Assembly: GCF_036324505.1 (NCBI RefSeq) | Contig: NC_086368.1 | Span: forward strand, 2,108,001-2,172,000 | DNA length: 64,000 bases | Source of the DNA: Eleginops maclovinus | Taxonomy: Eukaryota; Chordata; Actinopteri; Perciformes; Eleginopidae | Direction: 5' to 3' | Part shown: positions 1 through 12,766 of the stretch, piece after piece | Layout of the letters: every line of letters begins with the position of its first letter | How positions within the stretch are numbered: the stretch's first letter is position 1 | The notes under the pieces: model-generated | What the model saw: the letters and a program-made list of their open reading frames with translations, nothing else | What the model was told of the DNA's origin: nothing | Databases searched by the model: none | Program-made: the position numbers and the translations under genes

Positions 1-1383
1 ATGGGCAATAACAAAGTGAAACCAGTAGAGATAATATTCTCTTTTCTTCACTCCCCTCAGTGTTTACCATGTCCTCTCCCGAGCAGACTGTTTCCTAACT
101 TACTGTGAGATAGCGGTAAAGTAATAATGACTATTCATCTTACAAAAACATCAAAATCCCTAATCCACACCTCATGATTGTTTTTTAAATTATTTTGCCA
201 TTGAGGAAATCTCAAATAAAATCTATTCTGATGACAAACACACTTTTTTACCGACACATTCGAAATGTGTTAGTGTTTGAATTGAACAATAGTGTTATGG
301 AAACAGCTTGGTTGTAAATTACCTCGGGAATGGAAGTGGAGGAGTAAACAGTGTCATTATGCATCACTTTAAGTTGCATAATGATATATTTAACATATGT
401 AACAGTTTACATATTATACTGCAGGTAGGGGCTGTGGAAAAGAGAATATAAAGCGATCATTGTGTTGGACTTGTGTGTATTGGTTCATATTACTCCACAA
501 GGTCTAGACAATATTTCTGTCCTTGATGTCCTTGAATATGTCTGAAGTTGTGAGTTTACAGGGTAGGTGTTCAGGTATTTGAAATAACATCTGATGGGTC
601 AGAACTTATGCATGATTTGTGATGTCTAAACTATGAAACCAGTGAAACATAGTTTGCATGTCAGTGATGACGGCAGTTGGATTGTCATTTGAATAGAAGC
701 GTTGGAGGGTTTGAGAGTGCACTATAACAAGTTGAAGAGTCAGTCGGTTCAGTATGTAAGTCAAGGATAAGGCTGATCCAGATCCCTCCGCCCCGTGTCG
801 GTTTTTCTAGAATGACGCTTCACTGCACATTGTCCTCCTGATTACACGGCCACATACTACGGTTACGACTTGGCTGCCAATATTAATTGAAACACTGCCA
901 GAGCCCATACCGTCTTTACTTCCTGTCTGTCCTCTTCTGTTGATTTATCTGACCTCCAGCGCTCTTTCTTTTAACCTTTTTCCTTCTCTCCCTTGGTCCT
1001 CCTTAGCAACGTGATGTTTCTGTGGATCCATTGTAGAACTCCACAAAGAGAAGGAGAGGCTAAGAGAGAGAGATAGAAAAAGCAAGAGATAAAGATAGAG
1101 AGACAAAGAGCAGAACTGCTTTTATGACAGAGAATCGTTAATATATTTATGTATCATTCAAAAACACTCTGATACTATGTTCTTATGCTGATGATTTGAT
1201 TCAAACATTATAACTGTAGTAGCTCTATGCTATCTTCTTGTTATTTAGCATGGTTATATCAATTAATTTGGTTTTTTGAAAAGTGTTGTCAATCTCATTC
1301 CTGTCAATTGGAGTGAGATACGTTTGAATAAATCAGGATCATCCTTTTTAAGGAATTAATATTAACTTGTATTGTGTAAAGCA
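1..1383. other. Unassigned intronic DNA
   Basis: AT-rich sequence with no coding frame. A purine-rich GA stretch lies at about 1047-1110. No recognisable element otherwise. Confidence 0.6.
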
Positions 1384-1713
<330 letters not shown>

Positions 1714-2340
1714 CGAGAACTACTTCCACATATTGCCTGGAAGCTAATATAGGACAATCTGTAATTTTGGAGTTCAGTCTAAGCGTGTCTATGAGCTGTA
1801 TGATGGACTAATATTGAGGTTCTATATGTGGAAGCCTTTCATTAGAGCTGACCTTTCACATATTGACTAAAGTTTTATATAGCCAAAAACTTCTCCCTGC
1901 GCCTCTTCCTCTCCATCACATTATAGAAAGCAGCAATGCTCATCCCAGAAATTCACTTTCCCAAAGCTAAAGTGTTTTATAATTTATTTTCATTTAGTTG
2001 ATAGAGGCATTAATTATTCTCTCTATTCTCCTCTGACTCCACCACAGTCAGACTGTCTCTCGCTCACACCGACACAGAGTACAAACAAAGTAAATATCAG
2101 TTAAGTCTCTGTTAGGATTCAGTGCTTCTGTCAGCGAACTTTCATTATCTTTTATTTATGACCGGCAACAATAAGAGGAAGGAACAACAACAATATTAAT
2201 AGTGGAACAATCCAGGAAAAGTCTAACAAGGAGGATTTGTAGAAAGCAAGGTCAAAGGGATTTAGGGCCTTGAAAATAAAATGTTTTTATTTCCACAATC
2301 CGGATCAGTGCTGTTTTTCTTGGCTTGTAAAACCCCATCA

Positions 2341-2342
<2 letters not shown>

Positions 2343-2377
<35 letters not shown>

Positions 2378-2412
2378 CGCACGCGCATGCACGCACAAAC
2401 ACAAACACACAT
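2343..2412. repeat. (CA)n microsatellite with interrupted tail
   Basis: About 14 perfect CA units, then a decayed tail with ACGCGCACGCGC and CACACAAACACA steps. Confidence 0.95.
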
Positions 2413-2567
2413 ATATATTCAGCCACATTCTCACACAATGCATTCAGGCGGACAGGAGCATGGGCAGCATACAGATGAGGGCTGTGTGATGGACATCGCT
2501 GATTTGCAGTGGATGCTTGTGTAACAGTTTTAAATATTGAAGACTCGCTGTTCAAATATGCACAAAA

Positions 2568-2778
2568 CAAATCTGAAACATTGACTTTAATTAATTATGT
2601 CAACCAATTTCACATACCTGTATTCATCTAGTTAAAAGCAATATTATTAATTTGAACCTAATTGTTTTAATTTAAACTCGAGATTATTGTTTTCAAATAA
2701 CCTAATGTATGTGATGTGAAACCTGTTGACATATTACATTTAATTAAAGTCAACGTTTCTGTTTCTCCAGAGCAGTTT
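2568..2778. mobile_element. Palindromic MITE, family 1, copy 1
   Basis: The left part carries TTGACTTTAATTAA followed by TATGTCAACC; the right part carries the inverted form, GTTGACATATTACATTTAA then TTAAAGTCAACG. The two halves are inverted repeats of about 50 bp around an AT-rich core. Related copies lie at 6722-7100 and 11180-11300. No coding potential. The superfamily cannot be assigned from sequence alone. Confidence 0.65.
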
Positions 2779-5250
2779 TTAACTGATCCAAAGAGGTACA
2801 AACAGTGTACTATATTTCCAAATCCACTTTAATCTAACCTTTAGTATACAGGAACAATGGGAACTTATTTTTGTGACTTACCTTGATGGTTATCCCATAC
2901 TGGTTGGATAGGAATCGCCCATAACCAACAGAGCAGGATGACGTCATTGTGGACGACAGCTTGGTCTCCTTTAGACAAATAAAACCTTTTGAAGGTTTTC
3001 TGTTCTGGAGGACAACAGTAGGCATTCCTAAATATTCAGAAAAAGTAATACCAGTGTAAATCAGCTATGGCAAGCACCTGGTTGAATTAATGGTTTGAGA
3101 AAATGTTTTCCAAAATGCATATACTATCTACAAAATCCACAGTAAATGAGTTCACACAAATACAGCACGCCCCACTGAGCCATCCGGTTTTGTGGCAGGC
3201 TCAACGGGCCGGCTGCAGTCTGATGTGAAACAGCTTCCTGAATGTTTGAAAGCTGCTGGACGCTGCTGATTCTGGCTTTTCCGCAGATCATAAGCAGGGA
3301 CGTGACTGTCTGTACATAAAATATGAGGTTTACTGCCAGAGAAAATCAACAATATATCTCTATTTAGAAAGTAAGTATTGAACACTCTTCAGGTTGAGTG
3401 GTAATTGCTTTTTTTTATAGAATTCTCTAGAGGTGCTATCTCAAGAAGTCTTGTCCTGTCCACAAACATAAACTGCTGCATATATGATTTCAACACGTAG
3501 GGGTTTGTTGCTATGTGTGATTGTACTGGAAGGGTTTGTTGCACGACGTTACGTTTGGTTCCTGCCTTTACTACTCGCACACAAGAAACAGAAATTCTGG
3601 AATGCAAATTTAACCCTGAACATATTAGAACTGTGAGCCAGGTTAATCAAACTTTCACCCTAAAGTACGGTATGTCTGTGAATACTGCTACAATGTGCAC
3701 GAAAAAGCGCTACCAACAGCCCAGTTCAGGCTTTATCTATTGCTTTATGATGGAGCTGCACATTTCAATTATTGACATTACTGACATATGATAGCCAGTA
3801 ATGAATGTTTTTCGAAATAAGAACAAAATGATATGTTATTCAGATTTGTTTCCTGTTGATCGAAAACATACCTAACTGTGACCCCTAAACCAAACAGACA
3901 GAACCAAAGGTGTACCTTCACACACATGGTAATGACTAGGCAGTGTAAGTGAAGTGAAAAGTGTCTGAAAATCCTAGTTTAACTCAATCCTGGTTGAAGC
4001 TGAGAGGACATTAAGCTGCTGGTACAGTCCTTCATGCTGCAGAGCGTGTTATAGCAGAGGGTGGATCGGCCAGGCTGCAGTATCAACATAAACTAACACA
4101 AAGCAGCAGAGCATGTTTTAGATATTTTCTGCTGTCAGTTTGGAAAAAGCTGTTTCATCAAAATGGTCATTTGAGTTAAACATTACCTGTTTTCACATGA
4201 CATCACCTCGGGGCATAGTCTGTCTACCTAGACTCATCCTGTTTTTACCTCTGCTGTCAGCAGTCACATGACATCCATCTCCCACTGGCGCTGTCCTCCT
4301 GAGGCCCCGCTGCGAGCTGCTGAAATCACAAGCAGAGAAGAAGAGGGACTCAGTTTGGAAATAAAGAAATGTCAGGGGCTGTGATTGTTGAGTCAGTGGA
4401 AATTATACCACGAGCACATTATGCTGCTTTCTTTTTATAGGGAGAACCTTAATAGCAACTTATTCAGAACAGGGAACTTTTTTATGAAAATCAACGCGCA
4501 TCCACAATAATGATCCATCGTCCAACTATTAAAAGAAAACTGAGAAAGAAAAGATTCGAAGCCACACAGAAAAACTGAAATGTTGTGTATGTTTATTTAC
4601 ATTTTTCCAGTTTATCCCCGGCCAGTTGTCTGTGGCCTCGTTTCAGCAGTCACGTTTTTCAGTGGTCTTTTGTGCTACAGGCCTACTGACCTTTAATAAT
4701 CATTATGCCTATACAATAAACTATAATGGACTATGAAACCCATTGAGCCCGGCAGGTTTCATGGATAAAATGTTTGGTAATTCTAGCGCACAAATTAATC
4801 ATTTGTAACTTTGGTCTAATCAATCACGTGCACATTCATTCTTCAATCAAATTAATAATTCATGATCTGGGACTACTTAATCAGGCCCTTCTATTACTGA
4901 ATTAATTTCCTCAAATGATTATCCTTATCTCTTGACACGGGCGCTTACTTTATTGTTTGCAGGCTGCTTTTGGTTGCTGGTTGATCAGACGTCAGTGTTA
5001 TAATGAAGAGCAGAATCAGCTGTGCGGCTGTCAGGCCAGGATCAACCCACATGGGCTGCATCATGGCTGAGCGTGTTTATGAGATATCTTTTACTTTGAC
5101 TCCTAACGCTGTTTTACTCTCTCTCAGAATATGGCGGTACATATTTTAGCTAGGCATGCCGTACTACGTATTGTAATGTTACTTGCCTATAAGGCTGTAA
5201 TTATTTGATATGTTAGTGTTACTATAGTTGTTGTAGCACTCTTCATTGGA
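2779..5250. other. Unassigned intronic DNA
   Basis: No coding frame or clear repeat. The part at about 4770-4930 is rich in homeodomain-core-like TAAT/ATTA words and is treated separately as a possible regulatory block. Confidence 0.5.
4770..4935. promoter_or_regulatory. Possible conserved non-coding block (TAAT-rich)
   Basis: Dense in ATTAAT, TAATCA and ATTAATTT words plus an E-box-like CACGTG at about 4827, with no sign of a transposon. The composition resembles vertebrate intronic enhancers. This is inference from texture only and needs cross-species alignment. Confidence 0.2.
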
Positions 5251-5251
5251 G

Positions 5252-5633
5252 TTGTTCTAGTTCTAGACCAATTTTACTGGGGGGGCCAGGCTTGGGCCAG
5301 TTATCTTACGAGAGGGGCACAATAAACACGGGTTGAAAAGGATAAAGACGATATGAAGTTATTGCGTAAAATACAGTAATTGGTATTTGTTTCTGTTCAG
5401 GTAAGTGTTTCAGTGACTTTAAGTTACAGTTCTTTGTTTCAGTAGGTATTTTTTTTCCATTTACAGAACTTGATTTAGTAACAGTATTTGCAGCTACACT
5501 GAATATAAGGTTCAGTTTAATCTCTGCAGCATCCCAGGATGGAGCTTTCAACAATATTCTGCTTTTTAGTCCCTCAACATCTAGGCTTGAATCTTAGTTT
5601 CCCCGGTTGCCCCCCTCTAGAACCGCCCCTGGT
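5252..5633. mobile_element. hAT-like MITE with G/C-run ends
   Basis: The left end reads GTTCTAGACCAATTTTACTG followed by a run of seven G. The right end reads CCCCCCTCTAGAACCGCCCC, whose reverse complement starts GGGGCGGTTCTAGAGGGGGG. The two ends are imperfect inverted repeats sharing GTTCTAGA and a following G-run, a form common in fish hAT MITEs. No reading frame of interest inside. Confidence 0.5.
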
Positions 5634-6721
5634 TCTGTTTCCTGTATTTTCTCAGATTTCTTACACATTTATCTGTATATCCAGATAACCCGCACATATA
5701 TGAATAATAGTGTCAGTGTTCCAGGATGTAGGACCTTTATAGCACCTTGTGTTCTGCTGAACCATGAAAAAGACAGACTTTAATGTGTTCTTATGACTTC
5801 TCTTCTTTTTATTTCAGGATAGAAATGAAAATGAAAAAATTAAATATGCTAGATTGCATTGTTAGATAGTTGGCAGAAAGTTATGCATTTTCTGACAGTT
5901 TTCAGTTGGCCAAACCTTCACCTTTATTATACGTGAGTTTACATTTGCTTTTACTGATCCCTGTTTGCATTGTAGCTGTGGATTAAATATTTGAAGATAA
6001 AGGAAGAAAAAACCTGGATGAAAAGATGAGTCTGAAGAGACAAAATGACAGACCAACCAAAAAGAAATGTGAACAGTCTTAAAAGCAGCTTCAGGATGTT
6101 GTCTGTGAAGCGGTGATTTAAAGCAGCAGATCCCAGCGTTAGCTGTCTGGGTGTGAATTACTTCACTTAACAAATCTCTGACTGCGCTGTCTTTATCTCA
6201 AGTTTGCTTTTTCACCTGGGAAAGAACAGTGGACAGTTTGGAGTGAAGAGCCTGGAGCCAGGAGTATGCTGGCCTCTGTCAGTCAGATCAACACAATTCT
6301 CTCTCACCATGATTGTTCAACTCACAGCGCCTCCAACTCTGCCCACGCAGCCATTTATCACAAACTTCTCCAACAAAACCCCTCCTACGCTCATTTGCTG
6401 TTTGTTGTGTGGAGGTGAGAGGGGAGCGCACAGCATCGGGGGGTGCAGCTCCTCAGCAGCCGCCGGTTCATCCGGTGCTGAAGCCGGCGTGCATTCATAA
6501 CAGCCTGAGTGCTGAGGACAGAGACATCTCTGCTGCTGCTCGTCTCTCATTTACTTTCAGACTCGTCTTGGAGATCACTGAGGGCAGTATTTTTCTTTTA
6601 AAAATAAGTGAACTTAAGCTTCACTCTTTGAACACATCAGTCCCTCATTATCCATACATTGCATGAGATGAACCATCCCCTGCATCTTAGTGATGATCAC
6701 AACAAATATCAACCAGCTGCA
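5634..6721. other. Unassigned intronic DNA
   Basis: No supported gene. Short overlapping frames around 6200-6660 on both strands lack any recognisable domain and are treated as chance ORFs. Confidence 0.5.
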
Positions 6722-7100
6722 CTGAAAAAATAAACATTGACTTTAATTAAATGTATTAAGTCATCAGATTCCATATAATTGTAGTAGGTGAGTTAAAAGC
6801 ACTAGTATTAATTTGAACCTATTGTTTTATATTTAAACTCATATTATTGCTTTGTTTCGTTATAAGTCAACTTTTCAATGTACACTGAAAAACCTGAAAC
6901 ATTGACTTTAATTAAATGTATCATGTCAACAGATTTCACATAACTGCATTAAATCAATAACATGCATTTCAAGTAAAGAATTAGGTTCAACTTAATATTT
7001 TAATAATAATAATTTAATATTTTTTAGACTAACCTGATACAGTTATCTGTCATATGTTTACAAAATACATGTATTCAACGCTTCAGGTTTTTCAGAGCAT
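6722..7100. mobile_element. Palindromic MITE family 1, two adjacent copies
   Basis: Two units begin with TTGACTTTAATTAAATGTAT, at about 6738 and 6902, the second preceded by CACTGAAAAACCTGAAACA. The end of the second unit reads CAACGCTTCAGGTTTTTCAG, the inverted form of that start. So the second unit (about 6886-7097) is nearly complete and the first is a partial copy next to it. Confidence 0.6.
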
Positions 7101-8572
7101 ATAACCAGTTTTATCAGTATTCATTTTATTTCCACATTACATGAATAAGAAGTATTGTACCTGTGTAGACTTACACTCAAAAGTAATGTGACAGTGACAG
7201 ATACACAACACATTAAAACAGACTCATTTACAGGTGTGTGTCTGTGAGTGAGCACCAGATGTGAAGAACAAATGAAGAAATGTGTCCAGATGTGCAGCTT
7301 TGCTGTGTGAGATATTAACATATCAGATTTGTACAGGCAGCATATTGCAGCTGTCAGGAGGAAACCTTTCATCTCCTCAGGAACGTCAGGAAAAAAACAT
7401 TATTATAATCTTGACCGCATGGCAGGTACCCAATGCAAAGAGTGTGTGTACATTATGTTCTGTGTGCTTGGATATTTAAATTATTTTGTAATGTATTATT
7501 TATTTACTGGTACATTCTTAGTGCATGAATACATGGACTCATCACCACGAAGCATCCTCTGGGGACCATGAATATTCCTACAGAATGAATAGCTCCTCTG
7601 ATATACTCGCTGTCATCTCCATCCTGAGGGACAATCAATAAAACATCTTCAACACGGCAGAAAGAAGCAATACAAGTTATGTGTCACTTCCATATATATG
7701 ACTCAGGAAAATCATACCCATCCTTCAGGCTGTTAGCGTTCACATTCAGGAGTCTGATCGACATTGAACCCAGAACAACATGTTTACTGTTTCATTTACT
7801 GACAGTAAACAGCACAGCTTACTTTTGGTGTTGCCATTTGAGACAAAGTTTAGGTGCAGAAAAAATGTGTTAAACATGCAGTTATTGTTATTCATAGCTG
7901 GATAAGGTTCTTCTTTTTGATGTGTGTCTGTGGTGGGTTCACTCAGGAGCGTTTAGTTTTCCTCACTTCTCGCTCAGTTGGACAGATGTGACTAACATGT
8001 GGAGGGGTCGGTGTGGAAAGGGACGAGGTGTGAAATCACTTCTCTGTGGTCCAGGCTCCTGCTAAACATGCCATCATTATCAAAGTAATGGCCATTATTT
8101 AAAAAAAATGTAATTACCTTGTTTCTCTATTTTTTGTACTTGTCTTATTGCAGCTAGTTTCACATTACATTACAGCTTTGATTCCTTACCAATGTAAAAT
8201 TGTGTCCAGCTGTTACTGTGTGACTGGCACAATTCACGTCCCTCGATGCATGTTTTTAAGTGAATATATTTTCATAAAGTTTCCCTGGTATTACATGGAT
8301 GATACCCACCGCAGCCAGTCCTGACATCTTCACTGGTCATTGCTATCATTGTGTTGTCGGCCTTTTTCTACCGGCATATTTCACATACATTCTGTGTATG
8401 TGTGTAGTTGCATTCTAGTCCCTTTGTGTTCTCGGCTTCTTTAACAACTTTCTACTCTTCGCTGTACTCGCCATGATAATACATTATATTTAATGAACTG
8501 TAAATAGACATGAACTGTTGTTGCTCAGATAACTCTCACCCCAGCCTTCAAGAACCAGAGCAGTTTATAATA
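7101..8572. other. Unassigned intronic DNA
   Basis: No gene or clear repeat seen in this stretch. Confidence 0.5.
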
Positions 8573-8798
8573 TAATATATACACAGCTCCGGAAAAGACC
8601 AGGAGACCACTCCAAATGTTTCTTAAATCTTTATCTCTACATGTATGGCAGTCATTCCAGTGTCTGTTGAATTCCAACACAGAGACAAACTGTCAGTAGT
8701 TTATAGAATACAATAAAAAAAACTGAAAATGAACTCAAAGACATATCTATAAATAATAAAACCAGAGAAACTGATCATGCTGCAGTGCAGACATATAC
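8573..8798. mobile_element. MITE with AGACCACT-type inverted ends
   Basis: The left end contains ACAGCTCCGGAAAAGACC and GAGACCACTCC. The right half carries CATATCTATAAATAATAAAA and CCAGAGAAACTGAT, the reverse complement of the block that follows the same start in the related copy at 39548-39685. This supports a terminal inverted repeat element of about 220 bp. The right terminus is decayed. Confidence 0.55.
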
Positions 8799-8895
8799 AA
8801 ACACCTTTACTGCCGGGGTCTGAAATATTGCCTCCAACCTCCCAATATTTATATATATATATATATTTTATTGCCAAGCTGTAACACATGTTTGT

Positions 8896-9443
8896 ACGGA
8901 ACCCGTAAAGACATTTTTAAAAACTTAAATGTTTCTCGTGCTCACATGAAAGTTTCTCGTCGTCAATGAACTCAACTACGCGATCCAAAGTGGTATAGTT
9001 CCTGCGCCGAGAAAGACCACACGACTTCAGAATTCGTTTTAAATGTCTCTGAGACACAACATAACGGTGACGACTTGCAAGTAAAGTAACTATGTCTTTA
9101 TGATGAAGTCCCAGGTGAAAATACAGCTCAACTCATTCTTGAACTGTCATACTGTCATACATATAGAAATGTAATCCGAAATGCAGGTCCTATCTCATGC
9201 AATATTTTGTTGCAACACCCTGAGAAAATACTTTCTCGTGATCACGCAAAGCAAGTTACGAAACATAAGCTTACACTATACAGTTATACTGTTCAGAGAG
9301 GACTGCTTATGTTTGTGTAGCCCTGGTCTTCCTGAGTTACACAAAATCCATATGGGTTTATGAATCGATCAGTTTCTGGATTTATCAGTACGAGAAACTT
9401 TTTCATTGTTTTTTATTTTCCCATGTCCCTTGACGGGTTCCGT
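8896..9443 (-). mobile_element. 548-bp DNA transposon, perfect 11-bp TIRs, 8-bp TSD
   Basis: Seen directly: the element starts ACGGAACCCGT and ends ACGGGTTCCGT, exact inverted repeats of each other, and is flanked on both sides by ATGTTTGT (8888-8895 and 9444-9451), a perfect 8-bp target duplication. Beyond the 11-bp core, both ends continue with imperfect inverted similarity that reaches a GTTTCTCGT block. The short repeat TTTCTCGT recurs inside (about 8932, 8952 and 9230). The minus strand carries a 71-codon open frame that looks like the start of a transposase (separate entry). An 8-bp duplication is typical of hAT elements, but the coding remnant does not look hAT-like to me, so the superfamily is left open. 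Confidence 0.85.
8917..9132 (-). pseudogene. Transposase N-terminal remnant with helix-turn-helix look
   Basis: Inside the 548-bp element the minus strand is open for 71 codons between a TGA (9133-9135) and a TAA (8917-8919), with no start codon. The translation shows a protein-like pattern: LYFHLGLHHKDIVTLLAS, then RHLKRILKSCGLSRRRNY, then a hydrophobic LDRVVEFI. Alternating hydrophobic positions, a GL turn and a basic recognition-helix-like segment fit a helix-turn-helix DNA-binding domain, as found at the start of IS3/rve-type integrase-like transposases in animals (recalled family resemblance, not searched). The rest of the gene is missing, so this copy is non-autonomous. It could instead be a chance frame, but the pattern makes that unlikely. 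Confidence 0.55.
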
Positions 9444-9505
9444 ATGTTTGTGTGAGATTCAGAAATACTAAATGAAGAGTAGGCTGGGCTTATGTACAAT
9501 TACAA

Positions 9506-9506
<1 letters not shown>

Positions 9507-9541
<35 letters not shown>
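9507..9541. repeat. (TG)n microsatellite
   Basis: About 17 perfect TG units. Confidence 0.95.
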
Positions 9542-9543
<2 letters not shown>

Positions 9544-9671
9544 CAGCTGTGAAATGGACTGTGACAGTGGCTTCAACCAGACTTGGTGACTGCCCATGGC
9601 AAGCCAGGAGCCCCGATGGCCTTCTGTCAACACACTCTCTTTTCCTCCTATCTGTCTCTGTCATGTTTTGT

Positions 9672-9710
9672 CACACACAACACACAACACACAACACACA
9701 CACACACAAG
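9672..9710. repeat. CA-rich simple repeat
   Basis: Three or four ACACAAC units followed by perfect CA. Confidence 0.9.
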
Positions 9711-10434
9711 AGAGTTTTACTCTGTGTAATTAAGTGTGCTCTTTCAGATTCTTCAGAATCCTCTTTACTCCCACGTGTATGCTCCCGCCGTCCAGCCTCC
9801 TCCCAGCGGTCACACGAGCAATAGATGTATCTTATGTTGAAGGTAACCCATATCCACAATAGGTGTATTGGCCCCCTGAGAAGCCAACCATTAATTTGTT
9901 GTGCTTATTTTCCATTTTCATAGACTTTACACATTTCCATTTACGTATGTCACTGATTTCAAAATATGTTCACTGCTAAAACCTGCAAGGTATTTCCATT
10001 AGTGTCGATATGTTCCTGAAAATAAGCTCTGTGGTCAACACAGGTTGGTAATACTTTTTTTCTGCAGGATTTTATAACAGAGAAGCTTCAGACATTTCTG
10101 ACATACTTTATGTTATGGAACAACAGACCTTATTTGAGGCTTCTAACCAAAAAACATGTTCAAAAAGCCATTGACTTCGAGAAGAAGGAACAGGAAGTGG
10201 TTAAATACAGTACTAAGACTTTTCCGTCATATTGTTAATAGTCAGGCATACTGTATTTCTTTCAAACATTTCAGTTCAGGTGTCTTTTTCTGTTTTCAGT
10301 TGTTTCAAACTGTGCAGTTTCCCCATGGGATGAAATATTAGACAAGGAAATAATTACAATAAATCCCAGTGGCTCAAGAAAAGAAAGCCAATTAGGATGT
10401 TTACACCATATGTTTGTCATTATATTTAATGGGG

Positions 10435-10850
10435 CTGTTGGCGTGGAAATCGGGTTTTATTCATGAATAATTTCTGATCATGTGTCGAATGTTACCAAGG
10501 ACTGATCTCCAAAGCCTTGTGATATTCTGCCTGCAGCGGGAGCGTTTGTTGTCTTCCTGACACTCGCGTGGCACTGATCATGTCTTATTACGGCCGGCGG
10601 CACATTTCCACGTCTCCTCTGTGTGCGGAGATGACGGAGCACAGTAATTGGCCAAGCTGAGTGACAACCGACGTCCCTGAGGAGATAATGAGGCGGCCAT
10701 TTTGAGCGTAATGCTGACAGACACTTTAAACAGTTAACACAATTAGCTGCTGCACTGTGCAGATCACTGAGTAATTTTTTTTAGCAGGCTGATTCCAGAT
10801 TACATTCATGAATATTAATCACCCACTGATTGCTGATTAAAAATTAAGAA
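10435..10850. promoter_or_regulatory. Candidate conserved intronic regulatory block
   Basis: Non-repetitive sequence of balanced composition with clustered motifs: ATTCATGAATAA, TGATCATG, GGCGGCCATTTTG (YY1-like), TTAATCACCCACTGATTG and ATTCATGAATATTAAT. It has no stop-free frame of note and no transposon ends. It looks like a vertebrate conserved non-coding element, but this is judgement from texture; an alignment to other fish ptprg loci would decide. Confidence 0.25.
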
Positions 10851-11179
10851 CAGAGGATGCGTTCTGGGGGTATTTTCTTATCCGTTTTTTTGTGTATTTA
10901 GTTATTTTACAGACCTAACCACTGAAAGACGGTACAGAGATGTGGAAGAAAAAACAACAACCATTTATTATTGTCTGAATGCTATGACAAACGCTGACAC
11001 AATGCAGAAGCCTGATGGATTCAGGAACAGATTTTCCAGACATATGTCCTGTATTAATGTAGGTAATGGGCTGACTGTGGATAACATTGTTCGGCATAAT
11101 GCACCTGCTCTGCACCAACACCCTCGCCGTGATGCCTGCATTCAATCCTCAGTGTAACTGGAGGGGGAATAATATAAGT

Positions 11180-11300
11180 TTAAAGAAAAAATGACAAGTT
11201 CAACCAGATATTATTGCTTTGAACTAACCTAATACAGTCATGGGAAATCTGTTGACATAATACATTTAGTTAAAGTCAACGTTTTCAGTTTACTGTCAAG
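11180..11300. mobile_element. Palindromic MITE family 1, 3'-end fragment
   Basis: Carries CTAACCTAATACAGTCATG, AATCTGTTGACATAATACAT and TTAAAGTCAACG, the right-hand half of the family seen at 2568-2778. Confidence 0.6.
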
Positions 11301-11339
11301 TTCAAACCATGCCTTTTTTTTACTGCAAATTATACATAA

Positions 11340-11850
11340 ATCATTTGGGTTGCCCTCGACTTAAGTTTTTTCTAGTCGACTGATAGTCGTCAATTCAGGC
11401 AATTATTCGACTAATCATCTCAAGTAGGCTATATGATTATGATTTATGAAAAAACATTTATTATTTTTTTTCTCCCAAAATGGTTTAAAGGATAACCTTA
11501 TTATAACAGGATGGTATGTTGTGCTTCACGTGAAATATGAAATAAAACTAATAATTAACCCTTGAAATATAAATTAAACTGTACATGTAGAATGCGCATG
11601 CGAGTCACAGTGCACCGGACGGACGGAGCGGTCCGCCCGTCAGCGGTACAAACAGCAGAAGCTCGGTTAAGGATTCTTAATGTGTGTCTGTGACAACAGC
11701 AGCACAAATTTCTATAATTCATATCTGAAACAACCCAATAAATACAACACAGGAAGTGGATACAGCGACAAATATGCTCGTCAGCAAAAATCCCTCCGCA
11801 CATTACGCCCTGATCGTGAAATCAAAGCTTGGATTGATCGTTTTCTGAGC
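11340..11850. mobile_element. hAT remnant with TAGTCGACT-type end
   Basis: The left end has GCCCTCGACTTAAG, CTAGTCGACTGATAGTCG and ATTCGACTAATCATC, an arrangement I recognise from a common fish hAT family. The body (11500-11850) has no intact frame. The right end was not located, so the end coordinate is approximate. Confidence 0.45.
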
Positions 11851-11861
11851 TCAGAATGATT

Positions 11862-12560
11862 TTATATTATAGGTTTATATATGTTGATACCAAGCTGGGC
11901 TACTGCCTGACTCACTGCTGCTGTTTTCCTCTGAGTCTGAGGAAGGTACCAAGGGGCAACCTCCGGTGCTGAGCAGTGAAACACATACGGAAGTGCCAAA
12001 AACTGCAGTTCATCGAATGGTCGCGTGGCCAGGCTCCAAAACAGAGCAATTAGATAGCCCCCCCTCCCCCCCATGTTAAAATGCCAATTTCTACAGCAGA
12101 AATAAACATGTTTACAGCGTGGTACAAACATTGCTTTTGGTCTCTATAGCTAATTTCCCTATTCATGACAACTGTGAGGAGATTGAATTTCTATATAACT
12201 TTCCTGTTTTAATTATATTAAGGCTTAAAGTTATGCATAATTAAGGGCGTGGTCGCTTTGATTGACAGGTCAGCGCCTCAGTGGGTGCTAGCCGCTAGTT
12301 ATCTGCTCTGCTAGCTCTGCTAACAACCTCTTCACTGATAATGTGTCTTGTTTGGTATAATTCCTTAAAGCAGCAATAATAACTATGACTATGTGTAACG
12401 GAGTAAATAAGTTGTCTTGTAGTTATTGTTAAATCCTGTATCATTGGGTCAGTACTTTCATTCTACACTTTTTTATACAGTGTTGCATTGTGGGTATCCT
12501 GCAGCAGGAAATACAACGTCTGCTGCAGGTAGGTTGAGTAAAGAAACGGGTCCGCATGAG
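11862..12560. repeat. Dispersed fish repeat, approximate bounds
   Basis: Contains blocks such as CAAACATTGCTTTTGGTCTC, TATAGCTAATTTCC and CATAATTAAGGGCGTGG that I recall as a high-copy teleost non-autonomous DNA element. There is no coding frame. Ends and superfamily are not determined. Confidence 0.45.
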
Positions 12561-12766
12561 AAGTCTTTAAAAGTCATGTTATTATTGTATTGTACAAGAG
12601 ACTTTGTTTTACACTTTTGTATAACATATATGCCATCATATAAATCAGGTGTTTGCGATGTTTGGCACAGTATTGTAACTTTTATTTGATTTTCTGTTTT
12701 CGTTTCACCTTGAAGTACGGTTGCATTGTTGTGGTACAACTTGTAATATTGAATGTATTTGTCTAG

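Noticed and set aside
6204..6666. Overlapping frames of about 77-117 codons on both strands
   Set aside because: No domain or splice context; the frames overlap each other on both strands, as expected for chance ORFs in a GC-richer patch.
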